This document shows, one piece after another, positions 18,201-28,876 of a stretch of DNA of 64,000 bases (its first letter is position 1; every line of letters begins with the position of its first letter). Made by a program: the position numbers and the translations under genes. The notes beneath the pieces are model-generated. The model was not told the DNA's origin. It saw nothing but the letters and a program-made list of their open reading frames with translations, and made no database searches. This DNA is from Phycisphaerales bacterium (lineage in GTDB: Bacteria; Planctomycetota; Phycisphaerae; Phycisphaerales; SM1A02), in the NCBI GenBank assembly GCA_030749435.1, contig JASMKH010000008.1:16987-80986 (forward strand), given 5' to 3'.

Positions 18201-18213
18201 GGGTCAGCCTCCT

Positions 18214-19488
18214 CTACGCCCTGAGCACCGGCGCGGGCGTCCATCGCTTGCGGAGGATGGCGTCCGGGTCAGCGCCCATCCAGTTCTTGAGTACCGCCGC
18301 GTACACCTGACGAAAATCGGCCGTGAACTTGAGATCGCCGTCATCGAGATTGGTCATGCTCGGATGCGTGCCGAGCACGCCCGGCTTGACCATCGGTCCG
18401 ACGAGGTACATTGGCGCGGCGGTGCCGTGATCCGTGCCACCCGAAGCGTTTTCTCCGACGCGGCGACCGAACTCCGAAAACACCATCGTCAGGACCCGCC
18501 CATCGTTTCCCTGCGCCTTGAGTTCCTTATTGAATGCGAGCAGCGAGTTGCCGACCTGCCTGAGGAGGCGTTGGTGTGAGCCCTCCTGATTCGCATGCGT
18601 GTCGAATCCGCCGAGCGTGACGTAGTAGACGCGGGTGGGCATGTCGGCTCGGATCATGCCTGCCACCATTTTGAGTTGATCAGACAGGTCACCACCCGGC
18701 CACGTCGCGAGCGGCGTGAGTGCTGCGGCTCGTCGCACCTGATCCGAAGACACCATGGCGTCCATGGCGGTGCGTTTGAGAAAGGTGAGGTTCGTGTCCG
18801 GCGCACTCGGATCCGGGGCCGCCATGGACCGCCATGTGGACTCGACATCACCACCGAGGTCGCCTCCCATCCAGCGATAGAGTTCCGGCATTTCGAAACT
18901 GACTGGCAGCGATCGATCGCCCTGCATGGCGAGGGGGGCTGTGTTTCCCAGCGCGATGGCCGCGCCAGCTTTCGGTGTGCCCGGGCAGGTGTTGTCGAAG
19001 TACCGGCCGATCCACCCGTTGTCGCGGCCGCTTGTGTCCGCTGTATGCCAGATGTCCATTGAGGAGAAGTGCGAGCGGTTGGGATTGGGGTAGCCGATGC
19101 CCTGCACGATGGTCCCGACCCCCTCGTCAAGCAATTCCCGCATTCCGCTGAATGCAGGGTGCAGCCCGAGACCGTCGACGCCGGGAATGGCGATGGCCGC
19201 ATCACTGCCCTTGCCCGGGCTGGCAATCGCGAGTTGAGGCCGCTTTCGGTAGTACTCGGCTTCTCCGTATGGCACGACCGTGTTGAGCCCGTCGTTGCCA
19301 CCGCCAAGTTGCACGACAACAAGCACGCGTTCCTGCGGCACGCCAGCCAGCGAGGTCAGCAGCGAGTGGGACGGCAGCGACATCGCCTGGCTCGCCTCTT
19401 GAATGAAGAGTGGGGCCGTCGAGGCGAGGCTTGCCAGCGTGGTCCCTCGTTTGAGAAAGTTCCGTCGTGTCCAGGCTGTGTCCATCAT
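18214..19488 (-). CDS. DUF1501 family Tat-exported protein
   Basis: A protein of 424 residues. The N-terminus has a Tat motif (RRNFLK at 8-13) and hydrophobic core. The body matches DUF1501: VVVQLGGGNDGLNTVVPY, GIGYPNPNRSHFSSMDIWHTAD, and near the end FSEFGRRVGENASGGTDHG. The fold is alkaline-phosphatase/sulfatase-like, but the reaction has not been shown. DUF1501 genes commonly follow DUF1800 genes in planctomycetes, as here (35-base gap). Confidence 0.9.
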   Translation of the reverse strand: MMDTAWTRRNFLKRGTTLASLASTAPLFIQEASQAMSLPSHSLLTSLAGVPQERVLVVVQLGGGNDGLNTVVPYGEAEYYRKRPQLAIASPGKGSDAAIAIPGVDGLGLHPAFSGMRELLDEGVGTIVQGIGYPNPNRSHFSSMDIWHTADTSGRDNGWIGRYFDNTCPGTPKAGAAIALGNTAPLAMQGDRSLPVSFEMPELYRWMGGDLGGDVESTWRSMAAPDPSAPDTNLTFLKRTAMDAMVSSDQVRRAAALTPLATWPGGDLSDQLKMVAGMIRADMPTRVYYVTLGGFDTHANQEGSHQRLLRQVGNSLLAFNKELKAQGNDGRVLTMVFSEFGRRVGENASGGTDHGTAAPMYLVGPMVKPGVLGTHPSMTNLDDGDLKFTADFRQVYAAVLKNWMGADPDAILRKRWTPAPVLRA

Positions 19489-19522
19489 GGTTCGATTCCA
19501 GAGTTGATGCGTTTGGATCGCA

Positions 19523-21013
19523 TCAGCAGAGTTGGTATTCCGGTGCCGCCGTCATGAGCGAGAGAAGATGCGTCAACGTCTCGTTGTCCAACGAGTCGCG
19601 GTTCCGGGCAAATGCGATCCACCGCTCGAGGCTTCCGTCGGTCGGCGGGCTTCCGAGCAGCAGCCGTGAGAGATAGGTGACGACATCCACCACTTCGTCG
19701 CGATCTGCAAGCCCCCGAAGGTGCGCCACGAGGGGCTCGGCACTCCACCCGCCCCGAGAGGCCTCCCAGGCGCGGGAGGCAGGGTCCCGACCGGTCATCA
19801 GATAGACCAGCGTGTTCTCTCGGACGAACAGCGTCGACGTATTGATCCACTTGCGGCCTGCTTCCCAGCCCTTGACGCTCGGGGGCTGGAAGAGTTCCTG
19901 TCCCATGACACCGCAGGCCTGATTGAGGCGATTGATGTTGCGGGCCGGGGTGCCCAGCGATCGGATGGCCTGAACGGTCAGTTGGACGGGGCTCTTGATC
20001 AGGGTCCTGCGATGGCGATCGTCGTAGAACCAACTCGAGCAGAGCAACTCTCGAAGCATCGGGCGGACCTCCCATGACCTGCTTCGGAAGGTGCGACCCA
20101 TGCGGCTGACGGCCCGCTTCGTGTCTGAGTCGACATCGATGGCATCGTTCACGAAGAAACGGTGGATCTTCCACGGCACGAACCATGAAATGGCGGGGCG
20201 TTGGAAGATGAGTTCGACGAAGTCGTCGCCATCGAACTGGCCGCTGCGACCGAAGAGCCGCTTGCCACTCGAGTCGTGGTTGCGTTGGTTGAATGCGAAT
20301 GTGTCATCGCGATAGGTCATCCCCGTCAACGCGCGGGCGCCCTCCTTGATGTCATCTTCGGTGTACCCGGCGCCCTCGCCGAGCGTGAAGAGCTCCATGA
20401 GTTCTCGGGCGAGGTTTTCGTTCGGCGCCTTTCGGGTGTTCTGATTGTTGTTCAGGTACTTGATCATCGCCGGGTCGCGGATGATTCCGTGCACCAGATC
20501 GTCGCGGAAGTTGCCCCCGGCGTTCTGTCGCAGGAAGTTGTTCTGCAGCATCATGTGCCAACTGTCCTCGACCGCGCGGTACCCGGTGGCGAAGTGCCCG
20601 TGCCAGAACAGGGTCAATTTCTCCTGAAGCGGTCGGGGTGTTTCGATCAACCGCTCAAGCCACCACGACTGGATATCTCGCATCTGTCGGCGATCTTCCC
20701 GTTGCCGTGCCTGCCTGGCCTCCCTGAACTCCTCAAGTACAGCCTCGTCGCCGCTCCGGCGGGCTCGCTGTCGCTTCTCCCGCTGCGATCGTGTGAGCGG
20801 CGTCATGATGTCACTTCTGAACTGGCTTCCATCGGTGCCGGGGTCGGGAACACGTTCCCACTCGAGCAGGGAGTCGACGGCGTCTTCGCAGCCCATGTCT
20901 GCGAGCGTCAGAATCTGTTCTGGGGTTCCTCCAAAGCCTGCTCGAGCAAGGAGGTGTTCGGCTTCCGAATACCCAAAACGATTCTTCGGTAGCGGCGAGA
21001 GTGCGTGCGGCAT
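19523..21013 (-). CDS. DUF1800 family protein
   Basis: A protein of 496 residues. Family blocks are clear: FGYSEAEHLLARAGFGGTPEQI, LTLFWHGHFATGYRAVEDSWHMM, NENLARELMELFTLGEG, and KGWEAGRKWINTSTL near the end. No obvious signal peptide is visible. DUF1800 proteins are usually encoded together with DUF1501 and are thought to act at the envelope, but no biochemical role is established. AGGAG precedes the start, and a TAGACT hexamer lies further upstream on the minus strand. Confidence 0.9.
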   Translation of the reverse strand: MPHALSPLPKNRFGYSEAEHLLARAGFGGTPEQILTLADMGCEDAVDSLLEWERVPDPGTDGSQFRSDIMTPLTRSQREKRQRARRSGDEAVLEEFREARQARQREDRRQMRDIQSWWLERLIETPRPLQEKLTLFWHGHFATGYRAVEDSWHMMLQNNFLRQNAGGNFRDDLVHGIIRDPAMIKYLNNNQNTRKAPNENLARELMELFTLGEGAGYTEDDIKEGARALTGMTYRDDTFAFNQRNHDSSGKRLFGRSGQFDGDDFVELIFQRPAISWFVPWKIHRFFVNDAIDVDSDTKRAVSRMGRTFRSRSWEVRPMLRELLCSSWFYDDRHRRTLIKSPVQLTVQAIRSLGTPARNINRLNQACGVMGQELFQPPSVKGWEAGRKWINTSTLFVRENTLVYLMTGRDPASRAWEASRGGWSAEPLVAHLRGLADRDEVVDVVTYLSRLLLGSPPTDGSLERWIAFARNRDSLDNETLTHLLSLMTAAPEYQLC

Positions 21014-21072
21014 CGGACGGACTCCTGAATGTGGTCAGTCGAGTCTACGGCAAGAAGGCCCGCGGCATCCCC

Positions 21073-23268
21073 TCAACCGTGCGGAGTCTGAAACGGCTTC
21101 ATGCTGCGAAGGCCCCTCCCGAGGCGAACGGCATTGCCCACGACCGTGATATCGCTCAGTGCCATTGCGGCAGCGGCAATCAACGGTCCCCAAGGCCCGA
21201 GCAGGCCGAATGCAGCCACGGGAATCATGATCGTGTTGTAGAAGAACGCGAAGAACAGATTCTGGTGGATCGTTCGGAGCGTCCGACGGGCGATCACGAT
21301 CAACATCGGCACGGCGGATGGTCGGTGCGCGGGAATGACGACGTCCGCAGCGTCGATGGCGACGTTTGTACCGGATCCGACGGCGACACCGACGGTCGCG
21401 GTGGCAAGGGCTGCGGCGTCATTGATTCCGTCGCCGACCATCAGGACTCGCTCGGTGGCGTCCCGGATGGCTGCGGCTTTCTCCTCCGGCGTGACGCCCG
21501 CACGGACCTGAGCGGGGTCCATGCCGATCTGCGTCGCGATCGCTTCGGCCGACTCCTGTCGATCACCGGAGAGCATCTCGACACCCAGCCCAAGCGAGTT
21601 GATCGCCGAGATGGCGGTCGCGGCGTCCGAGAGCGGCTTGTCTCGAACATCGATGCGGCCGATCAGCGCACCGTCCGCGAATACGGCGCAGGCAGCTTCC
21701 TCGTCCCGCCGGACCACGACTTCGCGACCTTCGACCGTGGCGCTCACGCCGCTGCCGGGGACTGCGATGAAGCCGTCGGCGGGGGGAGTCGGGAGGCCTC
21801 GAGCCGCCACCACTTCGCCGATTGCTCGCGCCACCGGGTGCTCGCTGCCGTGCTCAGCGGCGGCGGCGAGACGCAGGAGTGCGGCCTCGTCGTGCCCTGG
21901 GGCCGGTTCGATCGATACGACCACAGGGCGGCCTTCGGTCAGGGTGCCCGTCTTGTCGAAAATGACTCGCTGCACGCTCCCGGCGCGTTCCAGTGCCGCC
22001 GCGGACTTGATGAGGATCCCCCGACGGCCTGCTTCGCCGGTGCCAACCATGACGGCCATCGGAGTGGCCAGACCAAGGGCACACGGGCATGAGATGATGA
22101 GGACGGTGACCGCGGCGATGACGCCGGTGAAGAACGGCGCCCAGTCGCCGGAGATGCCAGCGAGGATCGACCAGCCGGTGATCGTCAGGAGGGCGACCAG
22201 CAGGACGGCGGGTACGAAGATCGAACTGACCCTGTCGGCAACCCGTTGAATGGATGCCCTGCTGCTCAGCGTGTCGGAGACGAGCCTGGCAATTCTCGCA
22301 ATGGTGGAGTCCTGACCGCCGGACTCCGCCTTGACCACGAGTCGACCGAGCGTGTTGGCCGATCCCGATACGACCGGGTCGCCGGAACGCTTGAGTGTCG
22401 GAATGGGCTCGCCGGTAATCAGTGACTCGTCGACCTCGGACTCGCCGTCGACCACCACGCCGTCCACCGGAATGCGGCCGCCAGGCTTGATCAGAAGGTG
22501 ATCTCCGGGCACGACCTCGGAGAGTGGTATCGACTGCGCCTCGCCTGCGGCATTCAATCGCTCGGCCGAGTCGGGCTGCAATTCGAGCAGGCCTCGGATT
22601 GCGGATCCAGCCCGGGCCGACGATCGGGCCTCAAGCCAGTGCCCGAGGCTGATGAGCCCGAGCAGGGCCGCAGCTTCGGTGAAGTAACTCGGCTGACCGT
22701 GCTCGACTCCGACGCGTTCGAGCACAAAGAGCACCAGGGAGTAGAGCCACGCAGTGCCAGCACCGATGGAGATCAGGGTGTCCATGTTGGTGCCGCCCCG
22801 GCGAAGGGCAGACCAGGCGGATCGGAAGAACCCCGGCCCGACGATGAGGATCACAGCGGTCGCGAGGATGCCGAGCGCCCACGGAATCCATGGCCCCGCG
22901 ATGCCGAGCGGGTGGGCCGCCCAGTGCAGCACCGCCATTGGAATCCAGATGCCGATGCCGACGAGCGCCCTGCCCCGCCACTGCCGCTCATTCTGCACGG
23001 CCCGCCGTTCGATCTGCTCCTGCATCTCTGCTGCCGACTCGCGGGCTCCCTCCACGACTGTGGTGGGATATCCCGCCGCGGTCACCAGGCGGGCCGCCTC
23101 GACCGGGTCAATGTGCCCCTTGACGATCGCTCGGCCCGTTTGCACGCTGACACTCGCTTCCTGCACCTGAGAGTGGGCGAGCAGGGCACTTCTGGCCGTT
23201 TCCACGCAACTGGCGCAGTGGATGTCTTCGACCTGAAGTTGGATGGTCTGCGGGTCCTTTGGGGCCAT
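21073..23268 (-). CDS. copA: Copper-translocating P-type ATPase
   Basis: A protein of 731 residues; P1B-type ATPase pumping Cu(I) out of the cytosol. It has one N-terminal HMA domain with CASC (18-21), membrane helices, the ion-binding CPC at 394-396 (SCPCALGLATP), the phosphorylation site DKTGT with Asp438, the HP motif (EHPVARAI), and the hinge GDGINDAAAL. The C-terminal helix carries a typical tail (QNLFFAFFYNTIMIPVAA) that fits the copper/silver group. No Shine-Dalgarno is seen; TAGTCT lies 9 bases before the ATG. First gene of the minus-strand run down to 12031. Confidence 0.92.
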   Translation of the reverse strand: MAPKDPQTIQLQVEDIHCASCVETARSALLAHSQVQEASVSVQTGRAIVKGHIDPVEAARLVTAAGYPTTVVEGARESAAEMQEQIERRAVQNERQWRGRALVGIGIWIPMAVLHWAAHPLGIAGPWIPWALGILATAVILIVGPGFFRSAWSALRRGGTNMDTLISIGAGTAWLYSLVLFVLERVGVEHGQPSYFTEAAALLGLISLGHWLEARSSARAGSAIRGLLELQPDSAERLNAAGEAQSIPLSEVVPGDHLLIKPGGRIPVDGVVVDGESEVDESLITGEPIPTLKRSGDPVVSGSANTLGRLVVKAESGGQDSTIARIARLVSDTLSSRASIQRVADRVSSIFVPAVLLVALLTITGWSILAGISGDWAPFFTGVIAAVTVLIISCPCALGLATPMAVMVGTGEAGRRGILIKSAAALERAGSVQRVIFDKTGTLTEGRPVVVSIEPAPGHDEAALLRLAAAAEHGSEHPVARAIGEVVAARGLPTPPADGFIAVPGSGVSATVEGREVVVRRDEEAACAVFADGALIGRIDVRDKPLSDAATAISAINSLGLGVEMLSGDRQESAEAIATQIGMDPAQVRAGVTPEEKAAAIRDATERVLMVGDGINDAAALATATVGVAVGSGTNVAIDAADVVIPAHRPSAVPMLIVIARRTLRTIHQNLFFAFFYNTIMIPVAAFGLLGPWGPLIAAAAMALSDITVVGNAVRLGRGLRSMKPFQTPHG

Positions 23269-23291
23269 TGGGCCGGTAGACTACTCTGCTG

Positions 23292-23579
23292 ATGATCCCC
23301 CCGCGACGACCCATCATGGTTTCGCTCATGCCGGTGCTTGCGGTGTTGTGCGTACTGCTTGGTGACCCCAACAGTGAGCCGACCAGGCCAGTGGGGACCA
23401 CCGAGTACTCCGCGATGGTCGTCGCCATGAGCGAGATGGCCGAGCCGGAGACGATGGCGTGTGCCCAGACGGGCTTGCCTGTCGGGGCGATGCCGGCCCC
23501 CGGGGCTGGTCGACTGCGTGTGCGAGAGGCCGATCGGCTTGGGCCCGCCCGGCTGCATCTGCCGCCGCCGTGTGCGTGA
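23292..23579 (+). CDS. Possible small exported protein
   Basis: An open frame of 95 codons between the divergent copA and secA. It could start at ATG 23292 or 23316. The N-terminus has a hydrophobic stretch (LMPVLAVLCVLLG) like a signal peptide, followed by Met-containing sequence (AMVVAMSEMAEPETM) and a Pro/Arg-rich tail. There is no Shine-Dalgarno, but TAGACT lies 9 bases before ATG 23292. No family is recognised. It may be chance, because the region must also contain the copA promoter. Confidence 0.35.
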   Translation: MIPPRRPIMVSLMPVLAVLCVLLGDPNSEPTRPVGTTEYSAMVVAMSEMAEPETMACAQTGLPVGAMPAPGAGRLRVREADRLGPARLHLPPPCA

Positions 23580-23651
23580 CTCAGGCCCCTCGACGGTCTC
23601 GAAACGGCACACTCCAATCAACCAACCCAGTTCCCTTCAGGATGAATCCCA

Positions 23652-26600
23652 ATGGCTATTCCCGTTGTCTCGACGTTCGCGAAGAAGGTCTTCGGCACTC
23701 GAAACGAACGACTCGTCAAGCGATATCTCACCATTGTCGACCGCGTGTCGGCGCTGGAATCGGAGATGCGTCAACTCGATGACCAGGCGCTTCGCGCGAA
23801 AACAGACGAGTTCCGAAAGCGATTCCAGGCGGGCGAGAAGACGTCTGATCTGCAACCCGAAGCCTTCGCGGTCGCTCGCGAGGCGATGGACCGTGCTGTT
23901 GGCATTCGCAACATCTTCGATCCGGCCTCCGAGTTCGACCCGTCTCTGTTGACCGGAGAGGTTCGTTCCCTCTACGACGAGACGAAGGCGGCGATGGAGG
24001 CTGCCGACCCCAAGCCACCGAACCAGACGCTGCTTGGCTGCACCGCCCCGGTGCCGGCGTGGGTATGGATGGACATCCCGCTGCCGATCTATGAAGCCGT
24101 ACGAGCCATCTGGCCCGAGTCGCGTCCGCCGTTCAGGGCCAGGCCATTCGACGTGCAGATCATCGGCGGCATGGTGCTCCATGAAGGTCGCATCGCGGAG
24201 ATGAAGACGGGCGAGGGCAAGACCATTGTGGCGCCGTTGTCCTGCTATCTCTCGGTGATCGAGGGGCAGCAGGTCCATCTGGTCACGGTCAACGAGTACC
24301 TGGTGCAGCGTGACCGCGACTGGATGTTCCCCTTCTTCCATGCGATGGGCATGACGGCGGGCGCCATTCACCCGCAGCACCGCCAGCCGCCACAGCTCAA
24401 GCAGGCGATGTACCACTGCGACGTTGTGTATGGCACGACGTCCGAGTTCGGGTTCGACTACCTGCGTGACAATATGAAGATGTCGGTTGGCGAGCAGGTT
24501 CAACGGCAGCGGCAGATCGCGATCGTCGACGAGGTTGACTCGACCCTCATCGACGAGGCCCGCACGCCGCTCATCATCAGCGGGCCGGCGCACGACTCTC
24601 AGCCCCGCTACGACCTGGCCGATCGACTGGCGCGGCACCTTCTCTCCCGGCAGACGGAGTGGAATACCGCTGACGAGAAGGTGCAGAAGTGCCTCGTCGA
24701 CATTTCCTCCTGTGAGGGCGACATCCGAAACGCTCGCGATCGTGCTGCCGTTCCGGCGATCCGGGAGAAGCTGGATGCCAGGAAGGCCGAGTTGCCGAAG
24801 CTGGAGACCGCTCGCGACCGCCACGTACGCTACTACGAGGTCGAACTCGACAAGAAGCGTGCGACGCTGACGCACGAGGGCATCGCCGAAGCGCAGAAGG
24901 AGTCAGGCCTCGGGTCCTTCTACGTCGGTGAGAACATCGACATGCCCCACCTGCTTGAACAGTCCATTCGCGCGCACAGCGTGTATCAGCGAGACCGTGA
25001 CTACATCGTCGCAGCCGATGACCAGGGACAGCAGAGCGTGGTCATCGTCGATCAGAACACCGGCCGAAAGATGGTCGGTAGGCAGTGGTCTGACGGCCTT
25101 CATCAGGCGGTCGAGGCGAAGGAAGGCGTCCCCATCAAGGAGGAGACGCAAACCATGGCCACGATCACAATCCAGAACTTCTTCAAGTTGTACGACCGCC
25201 TCTCGGGCATGACCGGCACCGCGGACACCGAGGCGACCGAGTTCTACGAGATCTACAAGTTGGACGTGGTCGTGATTCCAACCAACGTGCCGGTGGTCCG
25301 TGGGGATCACAATGATGTTGTGTTCCTCTCGGTGAAGGACAAGTACGACGCCATCATCGACGAGGTCGCTCGTTTTCACGACATCGGACGGCCGGTTCTG
25401 GTCGGTACCACGAGCGTCGAGAACTCAAAGGACGTGTCCGAGAGCCTCAAGAAGCGCCACGGCATCAAGCATGAAGTGTTGAACGCCGAGCAGCATGAGC
25501 GTGAGAGCGAGATCGTCAGGCACGCTGGCGAACTTGGTGCCGTGATGATCGCCACGAATATGGCCGGTCGTGGCACCGACATCAAACTGCAGCCATTCAC
25601 GACCGAGACGTTGCTGGATCATTGGAAGCGGCGGGATATCTGCCCGGCGGACGTGAGTGCGGACATGCCCGAGGCGGGAATCATCACCAGATGCTGGCGG
25701 CACGTGGCGCCCCGTGAGACGGGCTTGCCGCGAAAGCAGATTGAGGCCATGTCGGACGATGAAGTGAAGCGGGCGCTCCTTGAGTGCTGGTACGAGGCGC
25801 ACTGCTACGGCAAGGAGTCCAAGGCCAAGTCTTTGACCGACGAGCAACTCATGCGTGCCCTCGACGAGAGTGGTGCCTGTGTGCTGCATCGCCTCCGACT
25901 GTTTGAGAACTCGGAGGATCTGGGCGGATTGCACGTGGTCGGCACCGAGCGGCATGAGTCGCGGCGGATCGACAATCAGCTTCGAGGGCGATCCGGGCGT
26001 CAGGGCGACAACGGTTCATCACGTTTCTTTCTGAGTCTGGAAGATCCGCTGATGAAGATGTTCGCCGGTCCCACCACGCTCAAACTGTTGAGCCGTCTGG
26101 GCATGAAGGAAGGTGACGCGATCGAGCACCCGATGCTCAGCAAGGCCGTCGGGCGTGCCCAACGCAAGGTTGAGGAACGCAACTTCCTGATCCGCAAGAA
26201 CATTCTTGAGTACGACGAGGTCATGGACCACCAGCGGCATGAGTTCTACGGTACGCGGCAGCAGATTCTTGAGGGCCGCGACATCAAGGATCTCATCTTC
26301 GGTCAGTTGGAGCGTGCTGCGTCCGACGCAGCCTGGCGGTACCTCGACCCGCTGTATCCGGCGACTTGCATCGCCGAGTGGGTCCGCGAGCACATGTCGG
26401 TCACGGTGGAGCCGTCCCGACTGAAGACGGAGGACCGTGAAGATCTGCATGAGGGCATCCAGCGGATGGCCCACGAGGAAGCCATGTCCATCATTCGAGT
26501 CTCGCTCGGCGAGTTCCTGAGTGAGGACATCGATCTGGGAAGCGGCGAGGGTGTCCAGCGAGATGCGTCGATCGACGACTACCAGGGGCTGGCGGACTGG

Positions 26601-27779
26601 ATGAATGGGCACTTCGGCACGAGCCTGCACGTCTCGAGTCTTGCCGAGTTGGAAGGTCGCGACTTGATCGACCATCTGGAACGGGAAGCCGAAACGGCGG
26701 TTGCCGCGGTGGATCTTGGGCCACTCGACACGTACCTGGTGGAAGACTACCCGAAGCGCGAACTGGCGCAATGGGTATCGACCCGGTTCGGTATCGAGTT
26801 CCACGTGGATCGGCTTCTTGAGGCGCATGACGCCGACGAAGCATCCGCCGTCATTCTCGAGGCCGCGCACGAACTCTACCGCGAGCGGGAGATCTGCTAC
26901 CCCATCGACTTCGCGATCGATATGACAAACGCCTCGATGCAGAAGGATCCTGCCTCAGCGATCGCACAGTTCTGCAAGTGGGCCAACTCACGCTATGAAC
27001 TCGACTGGGATGTAGAGTCGCTTCCCGCCACTGATCCGAAGGAGATCCGCCGCATCCTTGTCGATGAAGCGCGGGGCTGGGATGCTGATCGTGTTCGCGC
27101 CCGGGCGGAACGCGTTGTTGCCGAAGTCGGTCCAGATGCTGAGGCCGCCGACGCATGGCTTCGCGAGACCATGGGCGCGGCGATGCTGGCCGACGACAAG
27201 GCGGCATACCCGGACAGCCCGATCGAGACGATGACGACGATGTTCAATCGCATTCTCCGTGTTGAGGTGTCCCAACTGGAGCAGTGGATCCTGCTGCAGA
27301 TTCTCGACTCGTCATGGAAGGAGCATCTGCATCAGATGGATCAACTTCGCGAGTCGATCGGCTACCGGAGTTTCAGTCAGCGCGACCCCCGTATCGAGTT
27401 CAAGCGTGAAGGTGCCAATCTCTTCGATGACATGCTTGTGGCGATCCGGGACAAGGTGACCGACCTTGTGTTCAAGGCCCGCCTCCAGGCGCGGCCGCGT
27501 GCGGTGCCGCAGCAGGAGCCTGCAACGCCCAGTCCCGCGGCATCTGCGCCGGCGTCTCCATCGCAGGCCCCGCCACCAGCGGATGAGGCGACGCAGCAGG
27601 ATCGATCGGCTGTGGCTGCCGCCGCGGCCGCGGCGAGCGAAGGCCGCAGCGTCCGCACCGGAACGCCGAAACGTCGCCAACCGGCACCAGCCGCGGCTTC
27701 GACCGGCGTTGTGGGTCGAAACGAGCCGTGTCCGTGCGGATCGGGCAAGAAGTACAAGAAGTGCTGCGGCGGCAAGTGA
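23652..27779 (+). CDS. secA: Protein translocase subunit SecA, extended form
   Basis: A protein of 1375 residues, against about 900 in E. coli. It is the ATPase motor of Sec export. Walker A GEGKT is at 187-191 in MKTGEGKT. Other hallmarks are [45 protein letters not shown] and [23 protein letters not shown]. The C-terminus is an Ala/Pro-rich linker ending in the zinc SEC-C motif [13 protein letters not shown]. Extra length comes from an insert after GRGTDIKL (about 80 residues longer than usual) and a large helical insertion in the wing/scaffold region (about residues 890-1230). AGGA precedes the ATG. Confidence 0.95.
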   Translation: MAIPVVSTFAKKVFGTRNERLVKRYLTIVDRVSALESEMRQLDDQALRAKTDEFRKRFQAGEKTSDLQPEAFAVAREAMDRAVGIRNIFDPASEFDPSLLTGEVRSLYDETKAAMEAADPKPPNQTLLGCTAPVPAWVWMDIPLPIYEAVRAIWPESRPPFRARPFDVQIIGGMVLHEGRIAEMKTGEGKTIVAPLSCYLSVIEGQQVHLVTVNEYLVQRDRDWMFPFFHAMGMTAGAIHPQHRQPPQLKQAMYHCDVVYGTTSEFGFDYLRDNMKMSVGEQVQRQRQIAIVDEVDSTLIDEARTPLIISGPAHDSQPRYDLADRLARHLLSRQTEWNTADEKVQKCLVDISSCEGDIRNARDRAAVPAIREKLDARKAELPKLETARDRHVRYYEVELDKKRATLTHEGIAEAQKESGLGSFYVGENIDMPHLLEQSIRAHSVYQRDRDYIVAADDQGQQSVVIVDQNTGRKMVGRQWSDGLHQAVEAKEGVPIKEETQTMATITIQNFFKLYDRLSGMTGTADTEATEFYEIYKLDVVVIPTNVPVVRGDHNDVVFLSVKDKYDAIIDEVARFHDIGRPVLVGTTSVENSKDVSESLKKRHGIKHEVLNAEQHERESEIVRHAGELGAVMIATNMAGRGTDIKLQPFTTETLLDHWKRRDICPADVSADMPEAGIITRCWRHVAPRETGLPRKQIEAMSDDEVKRALLECWYEAHCYGKESKAKSLTDEQLMRALDESGACVLHRLRLFENSEDLGGLHVVGTERHESRRIDNQLRGRSGRQGDNGSSRFFLSLEDPLMKMFAGPTTLKLLSRLGMKEGDAIEHPMLSKAVGRAQRKVEERNFLIRKNILEYDEVMDHQRHEFYGTRQQILEGRDIKDLIFGQLERAASDAAWRYLDPLYPATCIAEWVREHMSVTVEPSRLKTEDREDLHEGIQRMAHEEAMSIIRVSLGEFLSEDIDLGSGEGVQRDASIDDYQGLADWMNGHFGTSLHVSSLAELEGRDLIDHLEREAETAVAAVDLGPLDTYLVEDYPKRELAQWVSTRFGIEFHVDRLLEAHDADEASAVILEAAHELYREREICYPIDFAIDMTNASMQKDPASAIAQFCKWANSRYELDWDVESLPATDPKEIRRILVDEARGWDADRVRARAERVVAEVGPDAEAADAWLRETMGAAMLADDKAAYPDSPIETMTTMFNRILRVEVSQLEQWILLQILDSSWKEHLHQMDQLRESIGYRSFSQRDPRIEFKREGANLFDDMLVAIRDKVTDLVFKARLQARPRAVPQQEPATPSPAASAPASPSQAPPPADEATQQDRSAVAAAAAAASEGRSVRTGTPKRRQPAPAAASTGVVGRNEPCPCGSGKKYKKCCGGK

Positions 27780-27795
27780 TCCCGGAGGATTGGAG

Positions 27796-28872
27796 TCAGG
27801 CCGCCTTTGTGATCCAGGGGGCAGTCAGGACGAGCAACGCGGGAATGACCGCCACCCACGCTGGCCCGGTGATGAAGCCAACGATGCCAAACGCTCCGGC
27901 GACGAGCAGGAGGATCGTGAATCGGCTGGCCCCTTTCGTCGTGAGCGTCGGTGCCTTCGGAAGGCACCATCCGAGGATGACTGCCGGGAAGGCGATTCCG
28001 TAGGCTGACAGGACGGCGATGTAGGAGTCAACCGCACCGGGCCACGATGCCCCGGCGAGGGGGAGCGTGCAGAGCAGCACGCCAAGCACAATTCCGATCC
28101 GAATCCCATTCGGATAGGCGTGGTTGACCCCGGCCAGGGTCCGCCGCTCTTTGAGATTGGCTGCGATCGTGAAGACAGACTGACCGAAGATCCAGACGAG
28201 CACGATTTCACGCGCCGAGCCTGGCTGCGTCCACCAGTACGAGGCGGTGACGAGCAGCATGCAGAGAAAGAGCGGCCCGAGCAGCAGGAACGCCGCGGGG
28301 CCGTCGGTCTCCTGCCGCGCCCGATGAAACGGCCCATCGAGCCACGGGCAGAGCACGAAGCCCAGCGAGAAGACCGGGGCGAACCACAGCACGTCGATGG
28401 GCGGGCGGGTGCCTGTCCAGCCGCTGGCACCGCCGAGGTTCCAACACTCAAGGACGACCAGCCCTCCGACCGCAAAGGCCACGACCGCCATCCATGGCCA
28501 CATGACGCGGGGCATCCACGAGAGGCCATAGGCCGCCACGATGGCCCAGACCACGCCTGCTGCCGGCAGGTCGTCTTCTCCAGCGAGCCACAGCGCGGCG
28601 ATGAAGAGGAAGAGCAGGTGGAATGCGATGGTGATATCGATGAAGACGGCGATGGCGACGGGATGCCGCTTGCAGAAGCGGCGAGATGCCTCCCGCGAGC
28701 CCAGAAACAGCCCCATGGCCGCAGCGCCCAGGCAATTCGGAATCGCAACCAGCAGGAACCCGCTCCACCCGAACCACTGCATGAGCAGCACGGGGAGGAA
28801 CATGCCGATGCACCACGTCCACGACGCGGCTGCGTACAGGGACCAGCCGATCGAGCGAAGGGAGGACGCCAT
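27796..28872 (-). CDS. Polytopic membrane protein of unknown function
   Basis: A protein of 358 residues with about ten hydrophobic helices evenly spread through the chain, beginning AASWTWCIGMFLPVLLM. Short polar loops include KRHP and NLKERRT. The first helices (WTWCIGMFLP and IPNCLGAAAMG) look conserved-protein-like, but no transporter family can be named with confidence. It is convergent with secA (17-base gap) and starts 5 bases after the stop of the upstream hotdog-like gene, so those two likely share a transcript. Confidence 0.7.
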   Translation of the reverse strand: MASSLRSIGWSLYAAASWTWCIGMFLPVLLMQWFGWSGFLLVAIPNCLGAAAMGLFLGSREASRRFCKRHPVAIAVFIDITIAFHLLFLFIAALWLAGEDDLPAAGVVWAIVAAYGLSWMPRVMWPWMAVVAFAVGGLVVLECWNLGGASGWTGTRPPIDVLWFAPVFSLGFVLCPWLDGPFHRARQETDGPAAFLLLGPLFLCMLLVTASYWWTQPGSAREIVLVWIFGQSVFTIAANLKERRTLAGVNHAYPNGIRIGIVLGVLLCTLPLAGASWPGAVDSYIAVLSAYGIAFPAVILGWCLPKAPTLTTKGASRFTILLLVAGAFGIVGFITGPAWVAVIPALLVLTAPWITKAA

Positions 28873-28876
28873 CGGG

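Noticed and set aside
23637..24875. A 412-codon frame antisense to the start of secA
   Set aside because: No protein-like pattern; SecA motifs fix the plus strand.
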